The notes: a model not told the origin generated them from the sequence alone. Positions 33,713 through 45,821 are shown, counted from the stretch's first letter. The stretch is DNA of 64,000 nt from Anisodus tanguticus (GCA_034509755.1 JAVYJV010000044.1:186001-250000); one strand, 5' to 3'. Made by a program: numbers and translations.

Positions 33713-36597
33713 ATTTTGGTGACTAAAAAAAAATAAAAAATTAAGATTAAATCAAAAAAAATAAAAGACTTTTTACCAATCAAACTAATGAAAGGTAAAT
33801 GTAGCCTCTATAATTTTAATGTTATTTAGTTTGGTAAGGGGAAAATAAAAAATTGACAAATAATCAAAGCGCAAAAAAAAATTATTTCAAAAATAGATTT
33901 TAATTTTCTAAAAAATTTAAGAAGTCTAAAACATGGTTTCTTATTATTTCAAGATGCTTATTTTAAGGAAAACAAAGGAAAAAATGTTTTTTCAAAGTTC
34001 TATACTTATTTATAAATTATGTTATCAAATTTTTATAATCTTTAAATTGCAAAATCAGTTATTTTCTTATGCATAATACGAAGCTTATACTTTTTTTGCA
34101 AGAAGCTGATTTGTTTTAAGTATTTATTAGTAAACTTTAAAAATGTTTATTAAAATAGAGAAAAGAATTTTTTAGAAAATGCTTTTAGAAAAACATTTAA
34201 GAAAAGTTTAAAAAAAGAAAACATGATAATAAATAGAAAAATATTGAATAAACAAAAATTTAAAGGTTGTGTTTTAATAATTAGTTGCCAAATTGAAAAC
34301 ACTTAATTTATAAACTTATTTGATTTATGACTTAAATATTAAAACTATCTATTCAATAAAAATTATGATTAAAAGTTTTAGATTTAAATTTTTTTTTGTT
34401 TTTCAATAAAATTTAAATATTGTTTACGAGATTTTTAAAAGAGCTTTAATTTTAAGTAAAATGAACTAATTGAAAAACTAATTAAAAAATTTTTTTTAAA
34501 TTTAATTAGAATCAATTTAAATAAAGAAAAATAATGCAACTTACTTTAAATTTATTTCAATTAATTTTTATTTAAAAAAAAAATTAATTATTTTTGAAAA
34601 TTATCACTTTGTTGTGCGTGTTATGCTTCTACCAAAAAAAAAAAAAATTCTCTTTGTTTTAATTTTTCACGTTCAATTTAAGAGATTTTTTTGTTGCTTT
34701 TTTCTAAAACCAAGCTAAAATTAAATGAAACATAATTTAATTTACATTTTAAAAAATTAAAATTTGAAAAAACTAAAAAAGAATTTAATACAAAAATAGA
34801 TAAATAATTTTAAAATACTATTCTTTGTTTCACTCAACACCGTTTTTACGTACACATTTCTTTGTTGCATTCTCGTATTTCTTGTTTCTACGCTGTTAGT
34901 CTAGATAGCAAAAAAATAAAAAAAGTTCTAAACTAACAAAAACTTTAATTTAAGACATAATTATTTATTAAGATTGATTTCATAATGAAGATTTATTTTT
35001 CAAAGACAAAACATTATAATTTAAAATTTAAATTATTTAACATTTAATTAGTCGATTTCGAAATTCTAAAAAATGGTTTTGACAAAAACTAAACTAAAAA
35101 TTTTTTTAATTACTAAATAATAATTGTTTTCAATTTTTAATATAAAGTAACATATTTTTAAATAACTAGAAAATAATTAAATGGAAAAGTTTCATCACTC
35201 TTATTTTAACAAAAAAACTTACCCTATTTTTTTTACTTTATTTTAATTAATTAAAATAAAGTTTGAAATCAATTTTTTATCATTTAATTTCTAAATAAAA
35301 TTCTTCCAAAAACAAAAATTATTTTTAATTAGTTTTTCGATGAAAACACAAGATAAAATTTTTTTATTTTGAATTTTAATTTTCTTTTTTCATTTTTTTA
35401 GAATCATATTTTTCCATATATTTAAAAAACTGATGATGATTTGAAAAAAAAAATTGGTCAAAATTTTAAACTTTGGTTTTAAGAAAAAAAAAATCGCAAT
35501 TATTCTCTTGAGTACATTTAAACACAAAAGATCTTTTTTTTGAAGTGGTAGAGAAAGTAGAGAAGCGCCGCGATTAAAATTTGTCCAAATTCAAAGAAAA
35601 ACAGAAATTGAGTCAATCAGCTGATTCGTCTTTGCTTTTTAAATTTAGTTTATCAGTTACTCGTTAGGTAGAGTTTTTTAAAATTTTAATCTAATCAAAG
35701 TTACTATTTATTAACTATAAAAACAGCGCTATTCAATTTTATATTAAAATATGTATAATTTTCAAATTTTATTTTGAAAATAAATTATTTTTAATAAAAT
35801 TATTTTTTGTTTTAAGTAAATTTAAACTCAATATAATTTTTTTGAACTAAAAAACGAAAAATTAAACAGGAGAAATTATTTTTGATTTTAAAATAATTAA
35901 AACTCTAAAAAACTGGCTTAGCCGTTTTCAGAAATAATTAGAAAACAAATTATTTAAAACTTCTATTTTTTATCAAAAATTGTTTAGGACATTCTAAATT
36001 AAAAATAAATTTGCTCAAAATAAAAAATTATCCACATAGTTGTCATTTAAAAAAAAAACTTCTCAAAATTAAAACTCATTTAAATATTTTTAAAATCAAA
36101 TTAATCTGTCTTTTAAAAACAGTTTTCATTTTAAACTTTCAAAAAAGTATCAAACACTATCTTTGAATTATGACATTAATTATTAATGAATGAATTTATT
36201 AATAGCAATCAAAGTTTTTTAATATAAAAATCATAATGAAAAAAGTTTCTTTAATATGAAAATAAGTTTTATTCATCTCACAATTTTAATTTATAAAATA
36301 AATTTATTTCTTTTGATATATAAACAATCTTTTGAGTGAAGAATCTTAAAAAAATGTTTTTATAGTTTTAATATTTCATTAAACTTAATTTATTTTTCTT
36401 AAAAAAACTTAATTAAAAAGAAGCATTTCAAAAAAGTTTCAATAAAAATAAAAAAAAAGTAGAGAGCACTACTTGTACGTTTCTGGCGCACTACATAAAA
36501 AAGTGGCTAAGTCTATTTGTTTATAAATTTGATTTTGTTTGTTACAAACTTTTTTTGTTGGTTTTTTACTCAAATCAATACTATAGAATAATTTAAG
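33713..36597. other. 2.9-kb divergent spacer between the coiled-coil gene and Pasha
   Basis: No long open frame is seen. It holds several islets richer in G+C than their surroundings: about 34600-34690, about 34840-34915, about 35555-35670 (with AAGCGCCGCGATT) and about 36465-36520 (with TCTGGCGCACTAC), the last ending some 80 bp before the Pasha start codon. These could be promoters or non-coding first exons for the two genes. That is inference from composition only. Confidence 0.45.
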
Positions 36598-38711
36598 ATG
36601 ATAGAAAATGATGAGGATTTAAATCCTAATAATAAACGTTTAAAATGTGATGATTATGATCAAAATAATTTTTTTGAAAATAATATGTGCCTTGAAAATA
36701 ATTTTTCAACTGATAATTCTTTAGTTCAAGAAATTGATCATCTTGAAACAAATTCAATTTCAAAAGTAGAAATTTCTGATATAAATAATTTATTAGAAAA
36801 TGATAAAGATTTATCAAAGAAGCTTAAAGAGATAATAAGGCAAAAAGCTCAAATGAAATTAAAGAAAAATAAAAGGCATATGAAACCAAAAAAAAATAAT
36901 CAATTTAGTCAAAATTGTCAAAATATCAGACCACAACAATATTATGAATTGAGCGAGAATAGTGATTCTGATGTACCTTTAGATGATATAGATGATATGT
37001 TAGAAGAAGGATTAAAAGAAAGCTTAAGTAATAATTCTATACCTTCTCATGAAGAAAGAAAAAAAGTTGTTCTAAAAAAACGAGAGCAAGATTATTTTGA
37101 AATGTTACCTGAAGGATGGATAGAAGTAACACATTTTTCTGGAATGCCAGTATATTTGCATAAAATTTCTAGGGTATGTACTTTAGCGAAACCTTATTAT
37201 CTAGGATCTGGTAGTACAAGAAAGCATGAAATACCTGTATCAGCCATTCCATGTTTAGCATATAAAAAAGAGCTTGAAAAAGAAAAACAATTAAATGAAT
37301 CAAATGAGTTAAAAAATAATGATTTTGATAATTCTATTGAGTTAGAAGAAAAATTAGAAGAAAAAAGTAATTTAAATAAGGATTTAGATAAAGGTGAAAA
37401 CATTGATTTTAAAGAAACTTTTGAGGATAAAGATTCATCAGAAAACAATTTACAAGAATCTTTGAATAATTCAATGGTAGATGAATTAGATGAAAATTTA
37501 TGTTTAAAAAATTTAAACGAATTGGAAAATAAAAAGCAGAATAATACTGCCAAATTAAATTTAAAACATTCATTTATTGCTAAAGTAGAAACAGTTAAAG
37601 ATAATAAAAAAAAAAGATCTCTTAATTATATGACTGTTAGAGAGTACTGTGAAAAAGTTTTTGAGTTTCAAGAAATAACGATTCGTAAATTTAAAACTTG
37701 GGCTGATAGACGTAATCATATGCAGCAACGTAAACTAGCTCAAAGACCTTCTTTACCTGAAGGAACTAAATTAATTACATGTCCATTGCCTGTTAATAAA
37801 GAGCAACCTGAAGTTCAAGGTAGGAATATGAGAAAAGAATTTGTAATGAATCCAGCAGGTAAATCTTCTGTTTGTATTTTACATGAATTCGTTCAGCACG
37901 CAGAACGAGTTCAGCCAAAGTATGTTTTTCAAGAATTAGAAAATGCTAATACACCTTATAGTGCAACAGTAATTATTAATAATATGCAGTATGGTACAGG
38001 ATATGGGTCTAGTAAAAAACAAGCTAAATCAGAGGCTGCTAAGGCTACTTTAGAAATATTAATACCTGATATGAAAGATATGACTCAAAATAATAAAAAG
38101 CCGGATATTGCTACAAATGATTTAAGCTTTTTTGATGATATTAAAGTTGAAGATCCACGTGTAAGTGAATTATGTGCTAAAGCTGGTCAACATTCACCAT
38201 ATCAAATTTTAGTTGAATGTTTAAGAAGAAACTGTGGAATGGGAGATACTGATATAACTACTAATGTAAGATTAGTTAAGCATCAAAAAAATGAATTTAC
38301 AATGAAAGTAGGTAATCATGTTGCTACTGTAATTTGTCGAAATAAAAGAGAAGGCAAGCAAAGAGCTGCTCAAGCAATTTTACAACTTTTACATCCTCAA
38401 ATAACTAATTGGGGTTCTTTACTAAGATTGTATGGACGAGGATCATGTAAAACACCAAAAGAAAAAAAAGAAGAAGAACAAAAAATTACAGAGTTACAGA
38501 ATACAGCTTGTGCTAATAAACCTAATTATGCAATATTGAATAAACTTAGAGAAGAAATGTTAAAATTAAAAACCAAAGAAGTACGTAGTTTTTCTATTTA
38601 AATTTAATATATTTTTTTTCTATTTTTTTTTAGAATTCAACTGTAAGTCCTTTCTCAGGTATTTTAGGAGATGAACAACAACTGAATGTAGATGATTTAT
38701 TAAAGAAATAA
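36598..38711 (+). CDS. pasha: Pasha/DGCR8, Drosha partner in microRNA processing
   Basis: Two exons (36598-38580, 38634-38711) encode 686 residues. Pasha is the RNA-binding cofactor of the nuclear Microprocessor that cuts pri-miRNA. The order of domains is canonical: an acidic Asn-rich N terminus; a WW motif at about 165-195 (LPEGWIEVTHFSGMPVYLHK); the heme-binding region with IPCLAYKK, where the Cys matches the heme ligand of human DGCR8; a second half from YMTVREYCEKVFEFQE; dsRBD1 (HEFVQHAERVQPKYVFQELE, with KKQAKSEAAKATLEIL); dsRBD2 (SPYQILVECLRRNCGMGDT, with REGKQRAAQAILQLLHP); and a C-terminal Drosha-binding helix. A Glu/Asn-rich insert lies within the heme region. The final 25 residues come from the small second exon. 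Confidence 0.96.
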
Positions 38712-38892
38712 GTTTTTTAAAATTAAAAAAAAATTTTTTAAGTTTTTAAGTATTAAATTTAAACATATGAATACTAAAATAGATGTCGCTGTTAATATTC
38801 AATTGCAAAACATGTTATTTTTGTATTCTTCAAAAAAAAAAATAGAAAAAAAATTTTGTGATATTTTTGAAAAGTTTTTATAACTAGTAAAA

Positions 38893-39258
38893 ATGAATAG
38901 AAGGGATAAAAAGTTTAAAGAAACTGATCCAGGTGAAATTATGCAGATGTTAAATGAAAAATTTAATAAAATTAAGATACCATTTACATTGGACACTTAT
39001 AGTTATTCTCGATTGTTCAAAATAACTTTTTTATTTTTTGGAGGTTCATTGTTATTGTATTTTCCATTTGTTTTTCAATTCATATCGAATTCAAGTTTAA
39101 AAGAAAAAGGTGAACTTATAATGAATAATTATATGAAAGCTCTAGAAGATGAAGATTCTAAGTATCAACAAAAATTATTAAAAATTTTCAGAGAAAAAAA
39201 AGAAATAAAATTAATTGAAATAAGTGATAATGATTTAGAAAAAACATTCTTTAAATAA
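38893..39258 (+). CDS. small single-pass membrane protein, unrecognised
   Basis: One exon from ATG to TAA gives 121 residues. A polar, charged N terminus of about 40 residues precedes one hydrophobic segment (about residues 43-66, ITFLFFGGSLLLYFPFVFQF). A Lys/Glu-rich helical C terminus follows. There is no signal peptide. This layout resembles small mitochondrial inner-membrane assembly factors and other small integral membrane proteins, but I do not recognise a family. It starts 181 bp after the Pasha stop on the same strand and ends 76 bp before the stop of the convergent Rheb gene. Its coding nature is supported by length, charge pattern and codon usage like its neighbours. Confidence 0.62.
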   Translation: MNRRDKKFKETDPGEIMQMLNEKFNKIKIPFTLDTYSYSRLFKITFLFFGGSLLLYFPFVFQFISNSSLKEKGELIMNNYMKALEDEDSKYQQKLLKIFREKKEIKLIEISDNDLEKTFFK

Positions 39259-39334
39259 GCTTAAATATCATGTATTATAAGAAAAATTTTCTTTTATTTA
39301 TAAATTAAAATAAATTATTTATTATGTAAAAAAT

Positions 39335-40131
39335 TTATGATAATATACAACTGCTTTTTTCTTTATTATGGTTAACAGATGAATGTCCTTGATTCTTTTT
39401 TTCAATATTTAAAAGTAAAGTTGTGAATAATTCAGTTACAGATGAGTTATCTTTTGCACTAACTTCTACAAAGTTTGCTTTCATTAAATCAGCTAATTCT
39501 TTACCTTGATTATAAGATACTTCCCTTTCTCTTGCTAAGTCTTTTTTATTTCCAACTAGAATTATTGGCGTCCTATAAAAATTTAATTAGGAAAGTTTTT
39601 AATTTTCAAATAATAATATTTACATAACGTTTCCTATCATATCTGTTAATTTTTCATAAATGATACGTATTACTTCAAATGATTTTGGATTATTAATGCT
39701 GTAAAAACAAAACTCTTTTAAAAAAAAAGAAAAAAATTTGGTATAATTTTACCTGTAGACAAAACAATAACCATGTATATCCATAGCATACATTTGAGGG
39801 AAAACTGAATATTCATCTTGCCCTGCTGTGTCTACTAATTTTAATTTATATTCTTGATTACGAATTTTCAAGTCTTTTAAAAATGCTAAAAAATATTTAT
39901 TAATTTAATTACTTTGAATTTTTTGTTTTAATAACATACTATTTTCAACTGTAGGGTCATATGAATCTACAAATTGGCCTTCTACGAATTGAATTGTTAA
40001 TGATGATTTACCTAAAAATAAAAATTAATAATCTTTAATCGTTAAAATTAAGAAGAAAAAAAAAATTTTTGTTTTCACTCACCTACAGATCGAAAACCCA
40101 TAATAGCTATATTTCTTTGTTTTGGAGGCAT
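39335..40131 (-). CDS. Rheb: Rheb small GTPase
   Basis: Five short minus-strand exons (40083-40131, 39940-40011, 39753-39885, 39624-39698, 39335-39572) encode 188 residues; Rheb usually has about 184. Rheb on lysosomal membranes activates TORC1 when GTP-bound and is switched off by TSC2. All GTPase motifs are visible: the P-loop GFRSVGKSS with Rheb's diagnostic Arg where Ras has Gly12, switch I FVDSYDPTVENTF, switch II LVDTAGQDEYSVF, the guanine-specificity motif VGNKKD, and SAK. The C terminus is CILS, a CaaX box ending in Ser and therefore a farnesylation signal. Every exon is under 240 nt, so the gene is easily missed by open-frame searches. It is divergent from the ATP synthase f gene. 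Confidence 0.96.
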
Positions 40132-40587
40132 TTTTATTATTTATAAAAACAAATTATTTTAAAAAACCAAATAATAATCAAATTGAAAGTAAAAAATATC
40201 AAAAAGTTTATTTCCAATTAATAAAAAATTATTTTAACATCACTGTCCGTATCAATAAATTTAGCTAAAATAACTTAATGATAAGAAGCGCTGATTTTTT
40301 TATTCAAAGTGTTTTTGTAACTCTATTTGATTTTTAAATAAACTTTTTTTATTTTTTTTGGCAAAGTTTTTTTTGAACTTCTTGGTATAAAGTTCTTATT
40401 TATAAAACAAAAAAAAATTTCACAATAAAAATTTTGAGCCGAGAAATTATTTCGGCTGGTTTTTACAAAATTCAATTTTTTAAACATCCCTTTTTCAATT
40501 TTAAAACATTGACTTTGGCTAAAATCGTCAATAACAAAATAAGTTTTAAGATTTTTAAATTTGATTTAATTAGTTTATTATTTGAAA
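40132..40587. other. 456-bp divergent spacer between Rheb and ATP synthase f
   Basis: Both start codons face away from this spacer, so it likely works as a bidirectional promoter. It contains AAGCGCTGA near 40286 on the Rheb side and the AGCCG/CGGCT inverted repeat at 40434-40459 on the ATP synthase side. Confidence 0.55.
40434..40459 (+). promoter_or_regulatory. inverted repeat TTGAGCCG-N-CGGCTGG upstream of ATP synthase f
   Basis: AGCCGA and TCGGCT form a 6-bp inverted repeat with a 9-nt centre, flanked by TTG and GG exactly as in the copy upstream of mL53 (8093-8116). It ends 128 bp upstream of the start codon. Conservation of flanks, orientation and position supports a regulatory element, not chance, but two copies are thin evidence. 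Confidence 0.4.
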
Positions 40588-40978
40588 ATGGGTTTCTTTA
40601 AAACTTTAGGTTGTTATCCACCAGAATACAACCCAAAAGTACATGGACCTTACATACCATTCAGAAATTATGGGCCAAAAGATACACCTTTAGGTGAAGT
40701 TAAAGTAGGAGATTTAAAAACTTGGTTTGCAAGAAGAGATAAATCACCAAGAGCTGTTTTTGCAGCTTTATTTAGAGCTCGTAAATTATGGGAATACAAA
40801 TGGGTTCGTCCTTATAATGCAACTGGTGCATGTTTTGCCCAATTTATTACATTTACTTGTACACTCTTTTACTTATCTAGTTTCAGTTATCAACGTAAGT
40901 TTTTAAGATTATTAATTTAAATGTTTTACTAACTTTTTTTTCAATTTAGGTTCTCACAAAAACAGAAAATACCATTAG
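40588..40978 (+). CDS. ATPsynF: mitochondrial ATP synthase subunit f
   Basis: Two exons (40588-40894, 40950-40978) encode 111 residues. Subunit f is a small Fo-sector membrane protein of mitochondrial ATP synthase, near the peripheral stalk. The family signature is YPPEYNPKVHGPYIPFRNYG in the matrix-facing N terminus. KVGDLKTWFARRDKSPRAVF follows, then a membrane segment (FAQFITFTCTLFYLSSF). A basic tail, completed by the 9-codon second exon, ends HKNRKYH and closely matches the insect terminus. The start is the ATG at 40588. The first intron splits an Arg codon. The first exon alone would give an aberrant tail, so the second exon is needed. Confidence 0.94.
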
Positions 40979-41819
40979 TAATCTTGAATATTTTTTGTTT
41001 TAGAAATAGATGTTAATTAAATTTAAATAAAAGCTTGATTTAAAAATAAAACTCTTTTAATTTATTTAAACAAAAAAGGTATTTTGTTTGAAGTTAATAT
41101 AATTTTTTCAAACTCATAGTGAAAATACTTGAAATATTTTGTTATAATAACAAGGTGTTTGATCATATAATATACAATTAGTTCAATAATTTACTAATAA
41201 CCAGAAGAATTCAATTTATTAAGTAATTTCAAGATTTAAATTTCAAGTTCTTTTGGTATATAAGGGTAATACACCTTATTAAGTTAAATTGAATTCTTAA
41301 ATGATTGAATATTTTTGCTTTATTATCCTTCAACTCGTTTGTTTTATAATTATAATTTTCATTGTGATTAATTTCTTGATTAATTTTATAAAATTTAGGA
41401 ATTTTATTGAAAAAAATTCAAAAATTTTAATTTTGATAGATATTTAAATCTAAGCCTGATTTTAATTATCTTGAATTCAAGTTTTAAATGAACAAATTTT
41501 TTTTTCTAATTTAGTTTTCGTTTGAATGAAAAAAACTACTCTAAAGTTTAATTGCAAAGTAGATTTTTGTTTATCAATATCCTTTAAAAGTAAAAAACTT
41601 AAATTAGATTCGATTAATAAAACAATTAAATGCTAATTTATGTTTGAATTAGATAATGATTTTCTAATTGTGAAAAAGTTTAATTGAAAACCATGAAAAA
41701 TTAGATTTTTCTTGAAATTATTAAAAGACAAAGTTTTTAAAAATAAAAACGATTTTATTAAACAATCTTAAAGGGTGATTATAAATTAGTTTACAATGAA
41801 TATGTAAAATTTTTTAAAA
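40979..41819. other. convergent spacer
   Basis: This 841-bp AT-rich stretch lies between the ATP synthase f stop (+) and the cuticle protein stop (-). I see nothing coding. Confidence 0.5.
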
Positions 41820-42362
41820 TTAATAACCATTATAACCATGGCTAACAGCAGATGAGTATCCACTAGTTGGAACAGCGTAAGCTGCTGGAGCAGCGTAACC
41901 TCCATGAACACCATAAACTGCTGGAGCAGCGTATGTAGCTGGAACAGCGTAGGCAGCTGGAGCGTAAGCAGCAACTGCTAATGGAGCTTCATAAGTTTTA
42001 GCGTAATGTGGAGCTGAGATTGCAACATCAGCTGGAGATTGAGCAGCGGTACCTGGTTCATTTGTGGCAATAGCGGCACGGAAACCAGTATTATCAGCAA
42101 CGTATTTAACAACTCTTTGTCTTCCATCACCAACATTTAAAGAGTATGATCCATGAACGTTATTCCATGCATCACCAGCTTCTTTACGACTTGAACCACC
42201 AGTTGCGTGTTGTTCATTGTATGAGAAAGCATAGTTACCAGCAGCATCTTGGCTTCTAGTTTGAGTTGATGTACCAGTGTTGATAATTTTTGATGAGATA
42301 GCAACTGGAGCATATGAAGCTGTTGCTACTGAAACAACACATAAGAAAATAATAGCTTTCAT
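41820..42362 (-). CDS. chitin-binding cuticle protein, Rebers-Riddiford type, copy 1
   Basis: One exon encodes 180 residues. A signal peptide (MKAIIFLCVVSVATA) leads to a secreted protein of the exoskeleton. The chitin-binding Rebers-Riddiford core spans about residues 40-105 with GNYAFSYNEQHATGGSS, SYSLNVGDGRQRVVKYVADN and GFRAAIATNEPGT, the variant seen in mites, ticks and spiders. The C-terminal third is Ala/Pro/Tyr-rich (AAPAVYGVHGGYAAPAAY), typical of structural cuticle. Codons are richer in C and G than in neighbouring genes, which fits high expression. A TATA box lies 118 bp upstream of the start. The paralogue at 45934 shares the core almost residue for residue. Most cuticle genes interrupt the signal peptide with an intron; this one does not. 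Confidence 0.95.
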   Translation of the reverse strand: MKAIIFLCVVSVATASYAPVAISSKIINTGTSTQTRSQDAAGNYAFSYNEQHATGGSSRKEAGDAWNNVHGSYSLNVGDGRQRVVKYVADNTGFRAAIATNEPGTAAQSPADVAISAPHYAKTYEAPLAVAAYAPAAYAVPATYAAPAVYGVHGGYAAPAAYAVPTSGYSSAVSHGYNGY

Positions 42363-42479
42363 TTTTGCTGATTTTTTTTTAATAACAAAATAAATTTTTT
42401 TTGAAAAATAAAAAATTATTTAATGTTACTTGAGAAGAGATAATTCAAAAGTGATAGTTCAAAAGTTATTTAATGCGTC

Positions 42480-42487
42480 CTTTTATA
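42480..42487 (-). promoter_or_regulatory. TATA box of cuticle gene copy 1
   Basis: On the minus strand the sequence reads GAATATAAAAGGACGC, a consensus TATAAAAG flanked by G+C-containing bases. It is 118 bp upstream of the start codon, which leaves a leader of about 85-90 nt. The copy 2 gene has the same box at nearly the same distance. Confidence 0.75.
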
Positions 42488-45400
42488 TTCAATCAAAGAG
42501 GTAGTGAAGGTGGTGATGAAGTACAAGATGCCAATAATTTTAAGGGAGAAATCAGTTTTTCCGTGTTTTTTCGTGCCACTTTTATGAATTTAAAAAGTAT
42601 AAAATATTTTAGATTAATTTGAAAAAACAAATAAGCTAATATAGCTTTAAATACTAGAGTACATGGTCAAAGGTTGATCAAAAAAAAAAAAATTTTAATT
42701 GTATCAGCTTACAAATACAGGCCTTTTAAGAACAAAACACGTTTTTGTCAAGCATTAAAACTAAATGTTATTACTGAACTTAAAAAAGAAAATTTTGAAT
42801 TCGCACCTTTTTTTATTAAGAGATTTGATACAAATACAAATTATTTAAAATTTTCTAAACAATTCAAAAGACAAAATTCAAATTTTATTGTTTTTGGACT
42901 AATTAATAGCTAACATATTGACACTATTTTTGAAACTTTAATTTTTACTTAAATTTATAATAAATTAATCTTATTAAGCTTTATTTCAATTTAATTATCA
43001 TGTTTTTTTAAACTTTGAACTGCTAAATTTTACAAAATATAATTTTATTAATCTTTTAAACATCATTTAGCATCAATTTAATCAATTAATTTTTTATTTT
43101 CTTATAACATGTTTTAAACTTAATAAAAAAGTTGAAATTTTATTTTCAAATTTGAATATTATTAATTTCAAAGTTCTATCATCTTATCTAAAACTTTTCT
43201 TAAGTTTCAAAACATAAATTACTTTTATACACTTAAAGGACTTCTTTAAAAAAAACTTTTCCAAAATTTTTTTTTATAACAAACTTTTGAAAAGCTTTTT
43301 TAAACAAACTTTTTAAGAATTTTTTAAGTAAACATAAATTTTTATTTGGAATTGAACAATTTTAGACTTTTATCAAACTTTTTTAAACCTTTTTTGTTTT
43401 AAACTTTTTATTATTTTTTTATGTTAAATTCTTAATATTATTGATTTACATTTTAAACAATTCAAATTTCCCATTTTAGATTGATACTTTTGAAACTTTA
43501 TGATCAAAATATTTATTAATTTTTTTTTGATTTAAGTTTAAATTAAAATAATTTAACCAAAGTTTAAAATAACTTAATAAAGACAAAATAGATTAAGTTG
43601 ATTTTGAAGTTTAACAATTGAACAATTAATTAGAATTTATAAAAATTTGACTTTTTAACTTTTTTTTTCTTTTTTTTTTTTGTAAAACTATTTTTTAATT
43701 AATCTTAAAAAAAAGTTTTTTTTAATTAGATTCTAAAAATTATTTAAAGTTTATTATAATTTATTTTAATTTGTATAAATATGAATGATACAACATTTTG
43801 ATAAAACTTTAAAAACACACGTTTTATTTTAAAAGTTTTTTCTGAGTAAAATGTTTTTTTGATTCTTTAGAAATATTCTTTTTCAAAAAATATTTAAACC
43901 AATTATACAGTGTTAATCAAATTTTTTTTTGTTTATTTAAAGCCATTAATATTACACAATTTATGAATAAATTACTTTGAAAATTAAATTTAACTTTAAT
44001 CAGTTGTTGAAATTATACATTAAAACTTCAATTTGCACGAATTTAATCTTAAAAAAGTTTTTGACAAATTAATAAATTTTGTATAAAACTTGATCCTTTT
44101 TATATTTTAAAAATATTTTCAAGAGAACTTTATAATTTAAAAAGTAAAGATAAAAACCTAAAATAAAAATTTATTAAGTTTGATGATTTTTAATTTTCTT
44201 AAAAATCAAAAAAATAACCTAAAAACTAAGTTTTAAAATGAAACTTTGGTAAAATTAAAAAAAATATTTTAATTTATTATAATTTAAAATAAATTTTATC
44301 ATTTAACTTAATGAAACTTTAATTAGTTGTATTTAATAAGCTTCAACTGTATATTTTACTTATATTTCATTAACTTATTAACAAATTTTTGAATTCTTTC
44401 TGAAATTTCTGATTATTTTTTAGATTAATAAAAAATTTTTATTAAAGCTTTTAATATTCAATAATGTTTTAGTTGAAATCAACTTAAAGGATTCTAAAGC
44501 TATTTTTTATTTCAATTTATACATAACAGATTAATCAAAAAAATAGATTTTAAAAACTTCAATTCTATTTTTTTTGAAAACTTCAAAAATTTAAACTTTT
44601 ATCATGAATATCATGTATTGATTTAGATTTGTTTAGATTTTTAAAATAAGATTTTTTGATAAATTAGCAAATCAAAATAAAAAATATTTTTGAAAAATAA
44701 AAATTAGACTTAAAAATAATTTGACTTTTAAATTATAGTTTAAATTAATTTAGATTTTTAATTAAACTAAAATTTGAACTAAATTTGAATTAATTTTGAA
44801 AAGTTAAAAAAAAAGTTTTTTCAAAATAATCAAAAAATAGACTAATTTATCCTTAAAAAGTTTCTCAATTTTTCTTAAAAATGATGCAGATATAAACTTT
44901 AAAGTTAATTAAAAATTAGTGTATTTTAAAGTTAATTTAATTAAAAAAAATTCATTATAATTCATTTTCTTTAAATAGACATTTCTTAACTACACAAATA
45001 TTTCTTCAGAAAATTGATTTCAAGTTTAACTTTGATAATTTATCAAACTTATTCAAAAGAAATTTATAGACATAATCGCTAATTAAATCATTTTCAAATT
45101 ATTTCACGTTGAAATTAAGTTAATAAGTCAATAACTTTTTGGCATAAAACATCTTAAAAAAGCAAAGCTAATTTAATATTTAAAATCAATAACTTTGTTT
45201 TAATAATTTAAATGAAATTTATAAAAACTGTTAAATTAAATTTTTTAATAATATAATTATCAGTTTTACAAGGTGATAATTCTAATATAAAAGATTCGTT
45301 TAAGAAGAAAAATTTCTTTTTAATGTAAGCTTAACAAATGTTTAATTCGAACTTGTGAACCCTTTATACCTTAGTTCAAACTATTAAAAACAAATAACTT

Positions 45401-45821
45401 TTTTTTTTAAACTAATTATTTAGCCGAGGTGTGTTCGATTTTTTAACTCATGACCAGAAAGCGTGTTTACCTTGCTTTTTTATATTTTTATTGATATTTT
45501 TTATATTTTGTGTAATTTTAACTCTTTTAGACTTTTTAACTCCTTAGATTTATTAAATTTTTATATAAAGTTATAGTAAAAAGCGCGTAGTGAAAGTTTT
45601 TTCTTGAAAATTATAAAGAAATTTATGTTTAAGTAAAAATTCAATTTAAGACTTATTTACAGGACTTCGCCCATAATAGATAACGGCCACTATTTAGACC
45701 TTGATTTGATGCTTTTAATTCAAGTTCTTCGTCTAGTTTAGTTACTATAATATAAACGTAACAAAAAATTTTTTCTCTTATAACAGCTCCGTAGAGATCT
45801 TTTTGAATGCTTTTTAAAAAG

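Noticed and set aside
37197..37553. 118-codon minus-strand frame opposite Pasha
   Set aside because: It reads as Ser/Phe/Leu repeats, the complement of Glu/Asn/Lys codons in Pasha. No ATG-based gene model is supported.
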